Below, in pieces: positions 31,858 through 40,396 of a DNA stretch of 64,000 nucleotides. This DNA comes from Achromobacter animicus. Lineage in GTDB: Bacteria; Pseudomonadota; Gammaproteobacteria; Burkholderiales; Burkholderiaceae_B. The translations under genes and the position numbers were made by a program. Location: assembly GCF_902859585.1 (NCBI RefSeq), contig NZ_CADIJM010000009.1, forward strand, positions 124,001 through 188,000. Direction: 5' to 3'. Below the pieces are notes generated by a model. It worked only from the letters and a program-made list of their open reading frames with translations. It did no database searches and had not been told where the DNA came from. The stretch's first letter is position 1. Each line of letters opens with the position of its first letter.

Positions 31858-32333
31858 CAAAGCACTCCCAGCAGCGCCACGTCCACTTTCAGGCTGATGC
31901 CTGCCAGCGGGTGGTTGAAATCGAATAGCGCGGATTCGTCGTTGATTTCCTTGAGGACGCCCGAATAGCGGCCGCCGTTGGGCGCGGTGAATTCAACGAG
32001 GTCGCCGGGTTCGAACGTGGCGTCCTCGCCGGCGTGCTGCGCCAGCATGGTGCGCGTCACGCGCTGGATCAGTTCGGGATTGCGGTCGCCGTAGGCGTCT
32101 GCCGGCTCGATGGTGACGCTGAACTTGTCGCCCTCGGCGCGGCCGACCAACGCGGCCTCCAGGCCAGGCGCCCACTGCCCGCCGCCCATCTGCAACGTGC
32201 CGGGACGGCCGTCGAAGGTGTCGGTGAACACGGAACCCGCCCCCGGGCCCGAGGCCAGGGTGATGCGGTAATGCAGCGTCAGGTAGGAATCCGGACGGAC
32301 CAAAACGTTCACTTCATTAGAGGCGATGCTCAC
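31857..32333 (-). CDS. fkpB: FKBP-type peptidyl-prolyl isomerase (SlpA/FkpB)
   Basis: A 158-residue SlyD-like cis-trans prolyl isomerase. The FKBP half ([19 protein letters not shown]) is interrupted by an insert-in-flap chaperone domain ([17 protein letters not shown] and following). There is no His-rich tail of the SlyD type, which fits FkpB/SlpA. It forms an operon with ispH and is divergent from radC with 50 bp between. Confidence 0.93.
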   Translation of the reverse strand: MSIASNEVNVLVRPDSYLTLHYRITLASGPGAGSVFTDTFDGRPGTLQMGGGQWAPGLEAALVGRAEGDKFSVTIEPADAYGDRNPELIQRVTRTMLAQHAGEDATFEPGDLVEFTAPNGGRYSGVLKEINDESALFDFNHPLAGISLKVDVALLGVL

Positions 32334-32383
32334 GATCTGCCACCGTATGGGTATTTGAGTAAACCCTGATTTTAGAGCCTCTT

Positions 32384-33061
32384 ATGAAATTGTCCGTCCG
32401 GCTGCCAAAACAAGACCGTCCCCGAGAGCGTCTGCTCCGTCACGGGGCCGCATCGATCCAGGATGCCGAGCTGCTGGCCGTCGCGCTGCGCACGGGGATT
32501 CCAGGGCTGAATGTAGTGGATCTGTGCCGTCAATTGCTGGACCGGTTCGGCGGGCTGCGCGGGTTGCTGAGCACCTCGCCCCAGGACCTGATGTCCATCG
32601 CCGGATTGGGGGCGTCCAAAGCCTGCACCCTGGCGGCGCTGCTGGAACTGGCCCGCCGCGCCATGGAAGAAGACCTGGTCCGGGACACCGCCATGAACCA
32701 CCCCACCCGAGTGAAACAATATTGCAAGGCGGCGCTCGGCCATCTGCAAGTGGAGCACTGCATCGCCCTGTACCTGGACGCCCAGCTGCGCCTGATCGCC
32801 ACGGGCGAACTGGCGCGGGGCACGCTCTCGCAGGCGGCGGTCTACCCGCGGGAGGTCGTGCGCGAGGCCTTGCGCCACCACGCGGCGGCCCTCATCGTGG
32901 CGCACAACCACCCGTCTGGCGTGGCGTCGCCCAGCGCGGCAGACCACGGCTTCACGCGGCACCTGAAGGAAGCCCTGGCGCTCGTGGACATCAAACTGAT
33001 CGACCACCTGATCGTCGCGGGAGGCTCGGCGGTGTCGCTGGCTGAACTGGGCTGCCTCTGA
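32384..33061 (+). CDS. radC: RadC-family JAB/MPN domain protein
   Basis: A 225-residue protein with an N-terminal helix-hairpin-helix-like domain (LLSTSPQDLMSIAGLGASKA) and a C-terminal JAB domain. The metal motif is HNHPSGVASPSAAD. The family was once linked to DNA repair, but its function in E. coli is not established. The start context is AGCCTCTT before the ATG, with no strong Shine-Dalgarno. It is divergent from fkpB. Confidence 0.93.
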   Translation: MKLSVRLPKQDRPRERLLRHGAASIQDAELLAVALRTGIPGLNVVDLCRQLLDRFGGLRGLLSTSPQDLMSIAGLGASKACTLAALLELARRAMEEDLVRDTAMNHPTRVKQYCKAALGHLQVEHCIALYLDAQLRLIATGELARGTLSQAAVYPREVVREALRHHAAALIVAHNHPSGVASPSAADHGFTRHLKEALALVDIKLIDHLIVAGGSAVSLAELGCL

Positions 33062-33107
33062 CCGCAACAAGCGCCGGAATTCCGTTAGACTACCGCCCGA
33101 TATTGTT

Positions 33108-33122
33108 TTAGGCTTAACCTAA
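33108..33122 (+). promoter_or_regulatory. Palindromic operator candidate upstream of kynB
   Basis: TTAGG-CTTAA-CCTAA is a perfect 15-bp palindrome in its arms, directly after a possible -10 TATTGT (33101-33106) and 31 bp before the kynB ATG. The size and position fit an AsnC/Lrp-type site such as KynR; this is inference. Confidence 0.45.
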
Positions 33123-33153
33123 TTCCGGCCCTCGCGACCTTTCCTTGCCCGCC

Positions 33154-33780
33154 ATGAAACGCCTGTGGGACATTTCCCCGCCCGTCTCGACGGCATCTCC
33201 CGTCTTTCCGGGCGACACGCCGTACCGCCAGCAATGGAAGTGGACGCTTACGCCCGGCTGTCCGGTCAACGTCAGCGAAATCACGATGTCGCCGCACATC
33301 GGCGCGCATGCCGACGCCCCGCTGCACTACCAGAACGGGGCCGCAGCCATCGGCGCGGTTTCGCTTGAACCCTTCCTGGGCCCTTGCCGCGTGATCCATG
33401 CGATCGACTGCGGCGACCTCATCACGATCGACCATCTAGCCCATGCGGCGCACAACCTGCCGCCCCGCGTGCTGGTGCGCACCGCCAAGCACGCCGCGCA
33501 GGACTGGTGGACGGATGACTTCTCCGCCTACGCGCCCCAGACCATCGAATGGCTGGCCGAACGCGGCGTCATGCTGATCGGTCTGGACACCGCCAGCATC
33601 GACCCCGCTTCCAGCAAGACCCTGGACAGCCACCATACGATCTTGCGGCACGACATGCGGGTACTGGAGAACCTGGTGCTCGACGACGTGCCTGAAGGCG
33701 ATTACGAGTTGATCGCCTTGCCGTTGGCGCTGATCCAGGCCGATGCCAGCCCGGTCCGCGCGGTCCTGCGCGAACTGTAG
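33154..33780 (+). CDS. kynB: Kynurenine formamidase (arylformamidase)
   Basis: A 208-residue cyclase-family metal hydrolase converting N-formylkynurenine to kynurenine and formate, step 2 of tryptophan breakdown. The metal-binding motif HIGAHADAPLHY and the segment LIGLDTASIDP followed by LDSHHTIL match KynB. The ATG at 33154 gives the family N-terminus (MKRLWDISPPV). It precedes kynA; kynU is not in the window. Confidence 0.95.
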   Translation: MKRLWDISPPVSTASPVFPGDTPYRQQWKWTLTPGCPVNVSEITMSPHIGAHADAPLHYQNGAAAIGAVSLEPFLGPCRVIHAIDCGDLITIDHLAHAAHNLPPRVLVRTAKHAAQDWWTDDFSAYAPQTIEWLAERGVMLIGLDTASIDPASSKTLDSHHTILRHDMRVLENLVLDDVPEGDYELIALPLALIQADASPVRAVLREL

Positions 33781-33841
33781 GCTGATTTGCCGGCCCGGGC
33801 GCGGCTGCCCGACAGCAGCCGCCCCGCTTGGAGAATCGACC

Positions 33842-33928
33842 ATGCAATTCCTTTTCGCGCCCCACTGGCGCGCCCTGCACGCATCCGCCCGCCGCGCCGC
33901 GCCGCCCTGCCACGGAGGCCGCGCATGA
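33842..33928 (+). CDS. 28-codon ORF overlapping the kynA start
   Basis: A small open frame starts [15 protein letters not shown] and ends with TGA inside the kynA start (ATGA overlap, 33925-33928). GGAG lies 8 nt before its ATG. It contains one Trp codon (residue 9) and the kynA Shine-Dalgarno GGAGG near its end. The product has no known domain. It could couple kynA translation to ribosome transit. It may also be chance in GC-rich DNA; there is no protein-level evidence. Confidence 0.4.
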   Translation: MQFLFAPHWRALHASARRAAPPCHGGRA

Positions 33929-34773
33929 GCCAGAACGAACGCCCCGAAGACATCGTCCACCAGGAAAAGGCGCAACTCGATTTCGCGCGCGACATGACCT
34001 ACGGCGATTATCTGCATCTTGATGAACTGCTTGGCGCCCAGCACCCGATGTCGCCCGAGCACAACGAGATGCTGTTCATCATCCAGCACCAGACCAGCGA
34101 GCTCTGGATGAAGCTGATGCTGCACGAGCTGCGGGCCGCGATCGCCAGCGTCGCAGAGGACCGCCTGCAGCCGGCCTTCAAGATGCTGGCGCGCGTCAGC
34201 AAGATCATGGAGCAGCTCGTCCACGCCTGGGACGTGCTGGCAACCATGACGCCGCCTGAATACTCTGCGCTGCGTCCCTATCTGGCGCGCTCCAGCGGAT
34301 TCCAGAGCTACCAGTACCGCCAGGTCGAATTCCTGCTTGGCAACAAGAACGCGGCCATGCTCAAGCCGCATTCGCACCGCGCCGACCTGCTGGCCCAGGT
34401 GCAGAGCGCCTACGAGGCCCCGTCGCTGTACGACGAGGCACTGCGGCTACTGGCGCGCAACGGCCTGGACATCCCGGCCGATCACCTGGAACGCGACTGG
34501 ACCCAGCCGTATCAGGCATCGGCGGCGGTCGAAGCCGCCTGGCTGACGGTCTACCGCGACACGGACCGCTATTGGGCGCTCTACCAGCTTGGTGAAAAGC
34601 TGACCGATCTGGAAGACGCCTTCCGGTTGTGGCGATTCCGCCACGTTACGACGGTCGAACGCGTCATCGGCTTCAAGCGGGGCACGGGCGGCACGTCGGG
34701 CGTGGATTACCTGCGGCGCATGCTGGAAGTGGTGCTGTTTCCGGAAATCTGGAAACTGCGCACGGATCTCTGA
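33925..34773 (+). CDS. kynA: Tryptophan 2,3-dioxygenase
   Basis: A 282-residue heme dioxygenase opening the indole ring of L-tryptophan to give N-formylkynurenine. Signatures are [29 protein letters not shown] and the substrate loop [11 protein letters not shown]. The ATG at 33925 has GGAGG 7 nt upstream and gives the expected N-terminus. The longer frame upstream is out of family. It is 145 bp downstream of kynB, and the gap holds a 28-codon ORF that overlaps this start. Confidence 0.97.
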   Translation: MSQNERPEDIVHQEKAQLDFARDMTYGDYLHLDELLGAQHPMSPEHNEMLFIIQHQTSELWMKLMLHELRAAIASVAEDRLQPAFKMLARVSKIMEQLVHAWDVLATMTPPEYSALRPYLARSSGFQSYQYRQVEFLLGNKNAAMLKPHSHRADLLAQVQSAYEAPSLYDEALRLLARNGLDIPADHLERDWTQPYQASAAVEAAWLTVYRDTDRYWALYQLGEKLTDLEDAFRLWRFRHVTTVERVIGFKRGTGGTSGVDYLRRMLEVVLFPEIWKLRTDL

Positions 34774-34849
34774 CATTTGCGTCGCGCTGAAACCCGGGAT
34801 GCATGACAGCCCGGGCGCCCATTTGCGGCTGGCCGCAGGCGGGATCGCG

Positions 34850-34858
34850 TGCTAGAAT
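34850..34858 (+). promoter_or_regulatory. Extended -10 promoter of rpmE2
   Basis: TGCTAGAAT is an extended -10 (TGn plus TAGAAT). It lies about 135 nt upstream of the L31 gene, implying a long leader. No good -35 is present at 17 bp, which suits an extended -10 promoter. Confidence 0.55.
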
Positions 34859-34864
34859 GCGGGG

Positions 34865-34994
34865 TTACTTTTTGGATACGTGGCTAGCGCCTGTCGCGCC
34901 AAGATTTGGTAGCGAACCGCGGCAGCGGAACCAGGCAGCTGTAGCTGGCGACCCTAACTCTTGAAAAAGACTCGACCGAGTCTAGGAAAGCACC
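34865..34994 (+). other. Structured leader of rpmE2
   Basis: This approx. 130-nt stretch has no gene. Several small hairpins are visible: CCGC-GGCA-GCGG, CAGC-TGTA-GCTG and AGACTC-GACC-GAGTCT (34967-34982), the last placed just before the AGGA ribosome binding site. It may be an autogenous L31 leader; no known leader class was recognised. Confidence 0.45.
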
Positions 34995-35261
34995 ATGAAA
35001 GAAGGCATTCACCCCGAATACCGCGAAGTCGTCTTCGCCGACCTGCAAACGGGCAACAAGTTCATCACCCGTTCGACCGTCCAAACGCGCGAAACCGTTG
35101 AACTCGACGGCAAGACGTACCCGCTCTTCAAGTGCGACGTGACCTCCGAATCGCACCCGTTCTACACTGGCGCCCAGACCCGCATCGTCGAAACCGGCCG
35201 CGTGGAAAAGTTCCGCGCCCGCTTCGCCCGCACGGCTGGCACGGTCAAGTCCGCTTCCTGA
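34995..35261 (+). CDS. rpmE2: 50S ribosomal protein L31, type B
   Basis: An 88-residue L31 paralogue that bridges the ribosomal subunits. It begins [20 protein letters not shown] and lacks the CxxC zinc pairs of type A, so it is the zinc-independent form often used under zinc limitation. Only one Cys is present. Whether a zinc-type rpmE exists elsewhere cannot be seen. AGGA precedes the ATG, and a strong terminator follows. Confidence 0.95.
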   Translation: MKEGIHPEYREVVFADLQTGNKFITRSTVQTRETVELDGKTYPLFKCDVTSESHPFYTGAQTRIVETGRVEKFRARFARTAGTVKSAS

Positions 35262-35287
35262 TCCTGTTGCTCCTACGGGAGTCACAG

Positions 35288-35318
35288 CAAAAAGGCAGCC
35301 TTCGGGCTGCTTTTTTTT
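35288..35318 (+). terminator. rpmE2 terminator
   Basis: GCAGCC and GGCTGC pair around a TTCG loop and are followed by T8; A-rich sequence precedes the stem. Confidence 0.93.
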
Positions 35319-35349
35319 CCCCCCTCGGCGCCAGGAGGCCGGTCAGGGG

Positions 35350-37116
35350 GTGGCGCATCCCGACCACTCGGTTACATTAACGCCCGTGTCCCCACTTTCC
35401 ATTTCCACACCGGCCCGGCTTACGTCGGTAGCCACCGCAAAACTGCCCCGCCTTATCCTGCTGGGCCTGTCCCTGGCCTACATCGTGGCCGGGCTGTTCA
35501 TGCGCGACCCGTGGAAAACCGACGACGCCGTCGGACTGGCGACGATGATCACCGCGATCCGCGAAGGCGGCCTGACCTGGCTGCTGCCGCAGGTGGGGCA
35601 CCTGGCCCACGCCGAGGAAGGTCCGCTGATCACCTGGGTGGGCGCCATCAGCATCTGGCTGTTCGGGCCGTTCATCGGGGACATCACTGCCGGCCGCCTG
35701 CCCAATCTGCTGTGGTTCGGCATCACGGCCTCGAGCGTCTGGTACGGCACGTATCTGCTCGGCCGCCGGGCCGAAGCCCAGCCGCTGGCGTTGCCTTTTG
35801 GCGGGGAGCCCGAACCGCGCGACTACGGCCGCATGCTGGCCGACGCCGCCCTCCTTTTGCTGCTTGCCACGGTCGGCATCCTGCAGCGCACCCACGAAAC
35901 CACCGTCATCCCCGCCATCATGGCCTGCCAGGCGCTTGCGTTCTATTCGCTGGCGCGCACGGTGGATCGTCCCGTCACCGGCTCGACCACGCTTGGCATT
36001 GCGCTGGCTGCCAGCTTCCTGACGCGCGGTTGGGTGGGCGCCCTGCCCATCATGGTCGGCGTCGCGCTGGCCTTCTATCCGCGCAGCCAGCTCTGGAAGT
36101 GCAAGCGCTGGATGCTGTGGGCCGCGGTGCTGGCCACCGGTCTGATCCTTGCCTGGTGGATTCCCGCCAGCCAGGGCAGCGAGTACTGGATCCGCAACTG
36201 GAAGACCTGGAATCTGTCGTCCTTCGCCATCCCTGGCCTGCACGACGCCGCCCGCACGCTACGCGACCTGCCGTGGTACCTGTGGCCGACCTGGCCGCTG
36301 GCGCTGCTGGCGATCTGGCGGTGGCGCGCCTGGATCTACGCGCCGCACATCTGGGTGCCGCTGATGCTGCTGGTGTGTTCGGCGGTGATCCTGTTCTTCG
36401 TGGATGAGGCCAGCGATTCCGAATTCGTGCTGCTGGCCGTGCCGTGCGCGGTGCTGGGCGCGTTCTCGCTGCCCACGCTGCGCCGCGGCGTGGTGAACAC
36501 GCTGGACTGGTTTGCCGTCATGTGTTTTTCGCTGACGGTGGCCACCGCCTGGCTCGGCTGGGTGGCGCTGCACTTCCATTGGCCGGCGCAGATTTCCCGC
36601 AACATCGCCCGCCAGACCACCGGTTATGAACCCGTGATCTCGTGGGTCGCCTTTGCGCTGGCGGTGCTCTTCACCCTGGGCTGGATCGTCCTGGTCGTCT
36701 GGCGGCTGCGCGTGCGCCCGCAGGCGCTGTGGCGCGGCACCGTGCTGTCGGCCGGCGGCCTGACCGTGACGTGGATCCTGCTCGTGCTGTTGTGGCAACC
36801 CGCGGTGGACTACGCACGCAGCTATCGCACGGTGTCAGGCCAACTGGCCCAGGCCATCGCGCAGCACAAGCGCCCGGGCGAGTGCATTCGGGGGCTCAGC
36901 CTGGGCAGCGGGCAGCGTGCCTCGTTCCTGATCTTCAACAACCTGTCGTTCCCGTTCGACACGCGCTGCACGCTGGTCCTGCAACAGACCACCAACCAGA
37001 GCCTGCGCGACGGCACGGCCGCGTACAGCGAAGGCGCCGAAGTCCTCTGGCAAGGCGGCCGCCGCGCCGACCGTTCCGAAGTCTTCCGCCTGCTGCGAAC
37101 CGGCGTCAAGCCATGA
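35350..37116 (+). CDS. ArnT/PMT-like membrane glycosyltransferase
   Basis: A 588-residue integral membrane protein of the GT-C fold (dolichol-phosphomannose/ArnT superfamily). There are about 11-12 hydrophobic segments. The first periplasmic loop carries MRDPWKTDDAVGLATMI, with the acidic pair expected of GT-C enzymes, and a C-terminal soluble region follows. It may transfer a sugar from a polyprenyl phosphate to lipid A or a protein; the substrate is unknown. The GTG at 35350 has AGGAGG about 11 nt upstream; a GTG at 35386 is an alternative. Its stop overlaps the MATE start by 4 bp. Confidence 0.78.
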   Translation: MAHPDHSVTLTPVSPLSISTPARLTSVATAKLPRLILLGLSLAYIVAGLFMRDPWKTDDAVGLATMITAIREGGLTWLLPQVGHLAHAEEGPLITWVGAISIWLFGPFIGDITAGRLPNLLWFGITASSVWYGTYLLGRRAEAQPLALPFGGEPEPRDYGRMLADAALLLLLATVGILQRTHETTVIPAIMACQALAFYSLARTVDRPVTGSTTLGIALAASFLTRGWVGALPIMVGVALAFYPRSQLWKCKRWMLWAAVLATGLILAWWIPASQGSEYWIRNWKTWNLSSFAIPGLHDAARTLRDLPWYLWPTWPLALLAIWRWRAWIYAPHIWVPLMLLVCSAVILFFVDEASDSEFVLLAVPCAVLGAFSLPTLRRGVVNTLDWFAVMCFSLTVATAWLGWVALHFHWPAQISRNIARQTTGYEPVISWVAFALAVLFTLGWIVLVVWRLRVRPQALWRGTVLSAGGLTVTWILLVLLWQPAVDYARSYRTVSGQLAQAIAQHKRPGECIRGLSLGSGQRASFLIFNNLSFPFDTRCTLVLQQTTNQSLRDGTAAYSEGAEVLWQGGRRADRSEVFRLLRTGVKP

Positions 37117-38513
37117 CCGCCGCGATCGGGGCGCCGATGACCTTCGGCGCCACCCTGCGCGGCATCGCCAAGCAGGCCTGGCCCGTCCTCATCAGCCAGT
37201 GGGCCAGCATCTCTTTCGGGGTGCTGGACACCGCCATGACGGGACACTCCAGCCCCGACGATCTGGCGGCAATGGCGCTTTCCGCTTCCATCTACATCAC
37301 CGTCTTCGTCGGCCTGATGGGTGTCGTGCACGCCCTGATCCCGATCCTGGCGCAGCAGTTCGGCGCCGGCAACAACGCGGAAGTCGGAAAGAGCTGGGGC
37401 CAGGGCGTGTGGCTGGCGCTCGGCCTGTCGGTCGTGGGCGCCGCGCTGATGCTGTTTCCGGACATGTGGCTCTTCATGTCGGGGGACGTCGCCCCGGGCG
37501 TGCGCGACCGCATCGCGTCGTACCTGCAGGCACTGGTGCTGGCCCTGCCCGCCGCGCTGGTGTTCCGCACCATCTACGCGCTGGGCACAGCGGTGTCGCG
37601 GCCCAAGCTCGTCATGGCCATCAACCTGTCCATCATCGGCTTCAAGGCGCTGTTCAACTGGCTCTTCATCTACGGCAAGCTGGGCCTGCCGGCGATGGGC
37701 GCGGCCGGCGCGGGGCTGGCGACAGCCGTGGTGTCGTGGATGAGCCTGGGCCTGGGTCTGTGGGTGATCACGCACGATCGGTATTACCGCCGCTTCCAGC
37801 TTCGCATCGGCAAGCCGGACTGGAAGGCGCTCAAGGAACTGCTGCGCCTGGGCATCCCGATGGGCGGCTCGTACCTGGTCGAGGTCTCAGCGTTCACGTT
37901 CATGGCGCTGCTGGTGGCGCGCGAGGGCACCTTCGTGACCGGCGGGCATCAGATCATGTCGAACCTGGCCGCGCTCTGCTACATGATGCCGATGGCGCTG
38001 GGCGTGGCGACCGCCGCGCTGACGGCGCAGGCCATCGGCGCGGGCAATTATGCGCACGCCCATCGCACCGGCATGGCCGGTCTGGCGCTGGGTCTGATCG
38101 GCGCGCTGCTGACGGCTGCGGTGCTGCTGATCGGCCGTCCGCTGATCCTGGCCGCGTACACGGACGACGGCGCGGTTGCCGCCGTCGCAACCACGCTGCT
38201 CGCCGTGCTGCCGCTCTTTCACCTGTTCGATTCGATGCAGTGCATCAACTCGTACCTGCTGCGCGCGTACAAGATCGCGGTCGTGCCGCTGATCCTGCAG
38301 ACGGTCGCGCTGGCGGGCGTGGGGCTGGTTGGGGGCTGGTGGTTTGGGTTTGGTCCCGGCCGGGGCGGCATCGACGGTCTGCGCGAAGTGCTGGTGCCGG
38401 GCTCGCCGCAGGGGGCCGGCAGCATGTGGCTGATGGCCATGTTCGGGCTGGCTTTGTCGGCGGTCCTGCTGCACCTCTGGTATCGGCGCATACTGCGGAC
38501 GGTGGGGCGATAA
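37113..38513 (+). CDS. MATE family efflux transporter
   Basis: A 466-residue multidrug/toxin exporter of the NorM branch with about 12 transmembrane segments in two homologous halves. The first half has QWASISFGVLDTAMTGH and the second PMGGSYLVEVSAFTFMALLVA. MATE proteins use Na+ or H+ gradients to expel cationic compounds. The ATG overlaps the glycosyltransferase stop (ATGA), so the two are co-translated. A terminator follows at 38.53 kb. Confidence 0.92.
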   Translation: MTAAIGAPMTFGATLRGIAKQAWPVLISQWASISFGVLDTAMTGHSSPDDLAAMALSASIYITVFVGLMGVVHALIPILAQQFGAGNNAEVGKSWGQGVWLALGLSVVGAALMLFPDMWLFMSGDVAPGVRDRIASYLQALVLALPAALVFRTIYALGTAVSRPKLVMAINLSIIGFKALFNWLFIYGKLGLPAMGAAGAGLATAVVSWMSLGLGLWVITHDRYYRRFQLRIGKPDWKALKELLRLGIPMGGSYLVEVSAFTFMALLVAREGTFVTGGHQIMSNLAALCYMMPMALGVATAALTAQAIGAGNYAHAHRTGMAGLALGLIGALLTAAVLLIGRPLILAAYTDDGAVAAVATTLLAVLPLFHLFDSMQCINSYLLRAYKIAVVPLILQTVALAGVGLVGGWWFGFGPGRGGIDGLREVLVPGSPQGAGSMWLMAMFGLALSAVLLHLWYRRILRTVGR

Positions 38514-38527
38514 AGGTCGCGAAATGA

Positions 38528-38555
38528 AGAAAGGCAGCCGGTTGGCTGCCTTTTT
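38528..38555. terminator. Convergent terminator between MATE gene and paaK
   Basis: GGCAGCC and GGCTGCC pair around GGTT, with T5 on the right and A-rich sequence on the left. Confidence 0.9.
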
Positions 38556-38572
38556 GCGTAGGGACGCGCCCT

Positions 38573-39886
38573 CTACTTCGGACGCTTGTCGATCACCCGG
38601 CGTGCCTTGCCGGTCAAGGTGCGTTCGACATGCCCGGCATCCGACACCTGGATCCGCGCGCTCACGCCGATGTGCGTCTTCACGGCATGCTGCAGCTGCT
38701 TGCCCAGATTGGCGCGTTCGGCGTCGGACAGGCCCGAGAACTCCGCGCGCACTTCTGTCAGGATTTCCAGTTCGTCCATGTTGCCCGAACGGGACAGCAC
38801 CAGCTGATAGTGCGGCGCAAGCTGCGCGATCTTCAGGACCAGTTCTTCCACCTGCGTGGGGAACATGTTCACCCCACGCACGATCAGCATGTCGTCGCTG
38901 CGGCCGGTGATCTTGCCGATGCGGCGCATGCTGCGCGCGGTGGGCGGCAACAGGCGGGTCAGGTCGCGCGTGCGGTAGCGCACGATCGGCATCGCTTCCT
39001 TGGTCAGCGACGTGAACACCAGTTCGCCCGGTTCGCCGTCGGCCACCGGTTCGCCGGTATCCGGGTTGATGATCTCGGCGTAGAAGTGATCCTCCCAGAC
39101 CACCGGACCGTCCTTGGTCTCGACGCATTCGCTCGCCACGCCCGGGCCCATCACTTCAGACAGCCCATAGATATCGACCGCGTCGATGCCCGCTTCGGCT
39201 TCGATGTCGGCACGCATCTGGCCGGTCCACGGCTCGGCGCCGAAGATGCCGATGCGCAGCGAGCTTTGACGCGGGTCGATGCCCTGGCGGCGCTGCTCTT
39301 CCAGGATGTTGCAGAAATAGGAAGGCGTGACCATGATGATGTCCGGACGGAAATCATTGATCAGCTGCACCTGCTTTTCGGTCTGCCCGCCGGACATCGG
39401 AATGACCGTGCAACCCAGGCGCTCGGCGCCGTAGTGCGCGCCCAGGCCGCCGGTGAACAGCCCGTACCCATAGGCCACGTGCACGGTATCGCCGGGCTTG
39501 CCGCCTGCGGCGCGGATGGAGCGCGCCACCAGGTTGGCCCAGTTGTCCAGGTCGCCCTGGGTGTAGCCGACCACGGTCGGCTTGCCGGTCGTGCCGCTGG
39601 ACGCATGAATGCGCGAGATGCGCTCGCGCGGCACGGCGAACATGCCGAACGGATAGTTCTCGCGCAGTTCCTTCTTGGTCGTGAACGGGAACTTCGAAAT
39701 ATCCGACAACTGCTTCAGGTCGTCGGGATGCACGCCGGCTTCGTCGAACGCCTTCTTGTAGTGCGGGACGTTTTCGTACGCATGCTTGAGGGTCCACTTC
39801 AAGCGATCGAGCTGCAGGGCCCGCAGCTCGTCCTGGCTGGCATGCTCGATAGGATCCAGTCCCGGCTTGCTCATGGTGTTGGGCAT
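38573..39886 (-). CDS. paaK: Phenylacetate-CoA ligase
   Basis: A 437-residue AMP-forming ligase that activates phenylacetate to phenylacetyl-CoA, the entry step of the pathway. The P-loop-like motif HASSGTTGKPTVVGYT is near residue 95. Further signatures are GAEPWT, DIYGLSEVMGPGV, and YRTRDLT followed by GRSDDMLIVRG. Length fits PaaK. It is the last gene of the minus-strand paa cluster, 36 bp after paaI. Confidence 0.97.
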   Translation of the reverse strand: MPNTMSKPGLDPIEHASQDELRALQLDRLKWTLKHAYENVPHYKKAFDEAGVHPDDLKQLSDISKFPFTTKKELRENYPFGMFAVPRERISRIHASSGTTGKPTVVGYTQGDLDNWANLVARSIRAAGGKPGDTVHVAYGYGLFTGGLGAHYGAERLGCTVIPMSGGQTEKQVQLINDFRPDIIMVTPSYFCNILEEQRRQGIDPRQSSLRIGIFGAEPWTGQMRADIEAEAGIDAVDIYGLSEVMGPGVASECVETKDGPVVWEDHFYAEIINPDTGEPVADGEPGELVFTSLTKEAMPIVRYRTRDLTRLLPPTARSMRRIGKITGRSDDMLIVRGVNMFPTQVEELVLKIAQLAPHYQLVLSRSGNMDELEILTEVRAEFSGLSDAERANLGKQLQHAVKTHIGVSARIQVSDAGHVERTLTGKARRVIDKRPK

Positions 39887-39922
39887 GATGATGTCTCTCT
39901 TCTCTTTGGTACGGTGCAGCAG

Positions 39923-40396
39923 TCAGGCGTCCGTGGGCGTCCCGACGATCTGGCCCTTGATGCGGTAGGAACGCCCCCTGAACAAGGCCACGTTGCGTCC
40001 ATCCTGATTGGTGACGGTGACGTCATAGACGCCGGTGCGGCCGGCCAGCGAACGCTCCTGGGCGACGGCGGTCAGCAGGTCGCCTTCGAATCCCGGCGCC
40101 AGATAGTCGATCGTGCAGCCCGACGCCACCGTGCTGACGTTGCGCGAATTGCATGAAAACGCGAACGCGCTGTCGGCCAGGGCGAAGATGAAACCGCCGT
40201 GGCAGGTCTTGTGGCCGTTCAGCATGTCGGGCCGAACGCGCATGGTCAGCCGCGCATAGCCCGGCGCCATTTCCTCGATCTTCATGTCCAGGCCTTGCGT
40301 GGCCGCGTCGCCGGCATACATCACCGAGCCCACGGCCTGCGCCAGCGCCTGCGGGTCGGTCGGCACTTCAACGGGGGGAACGTGCACGCTCATCAT
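39923..40396 (-). CDS. paaI: Hydroxyphenylacetyl-CoA thioesterase PaaI
   Basis: A 157-residue hotdog-fold thioesterase. The signature HGGFIFALADSAFAFSCNSR contains the catalytic Asp. In the pathway it removes CoA from dead-end ring-hydroxylated or seven-membered-ring intermediates, rescuing CoA. Its ATG overlaps the paaG stop by 4 bp. Confidence 0.95.
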   Translation of the reverse strand: MMSVHVPPVEVPTDPQALAQAVGSVMYAGDAATQGLDMKIEEMAPGYARLTMRVRPDMLNGHKTCHGGFIFALADSAFAFSCNSRNVSTVASGCTIDYLAPGFEGDLLTAVAQERSLAGRTGVYDVTVTNQDGRNVALFRGRSYRIKGQIVGTPTDA

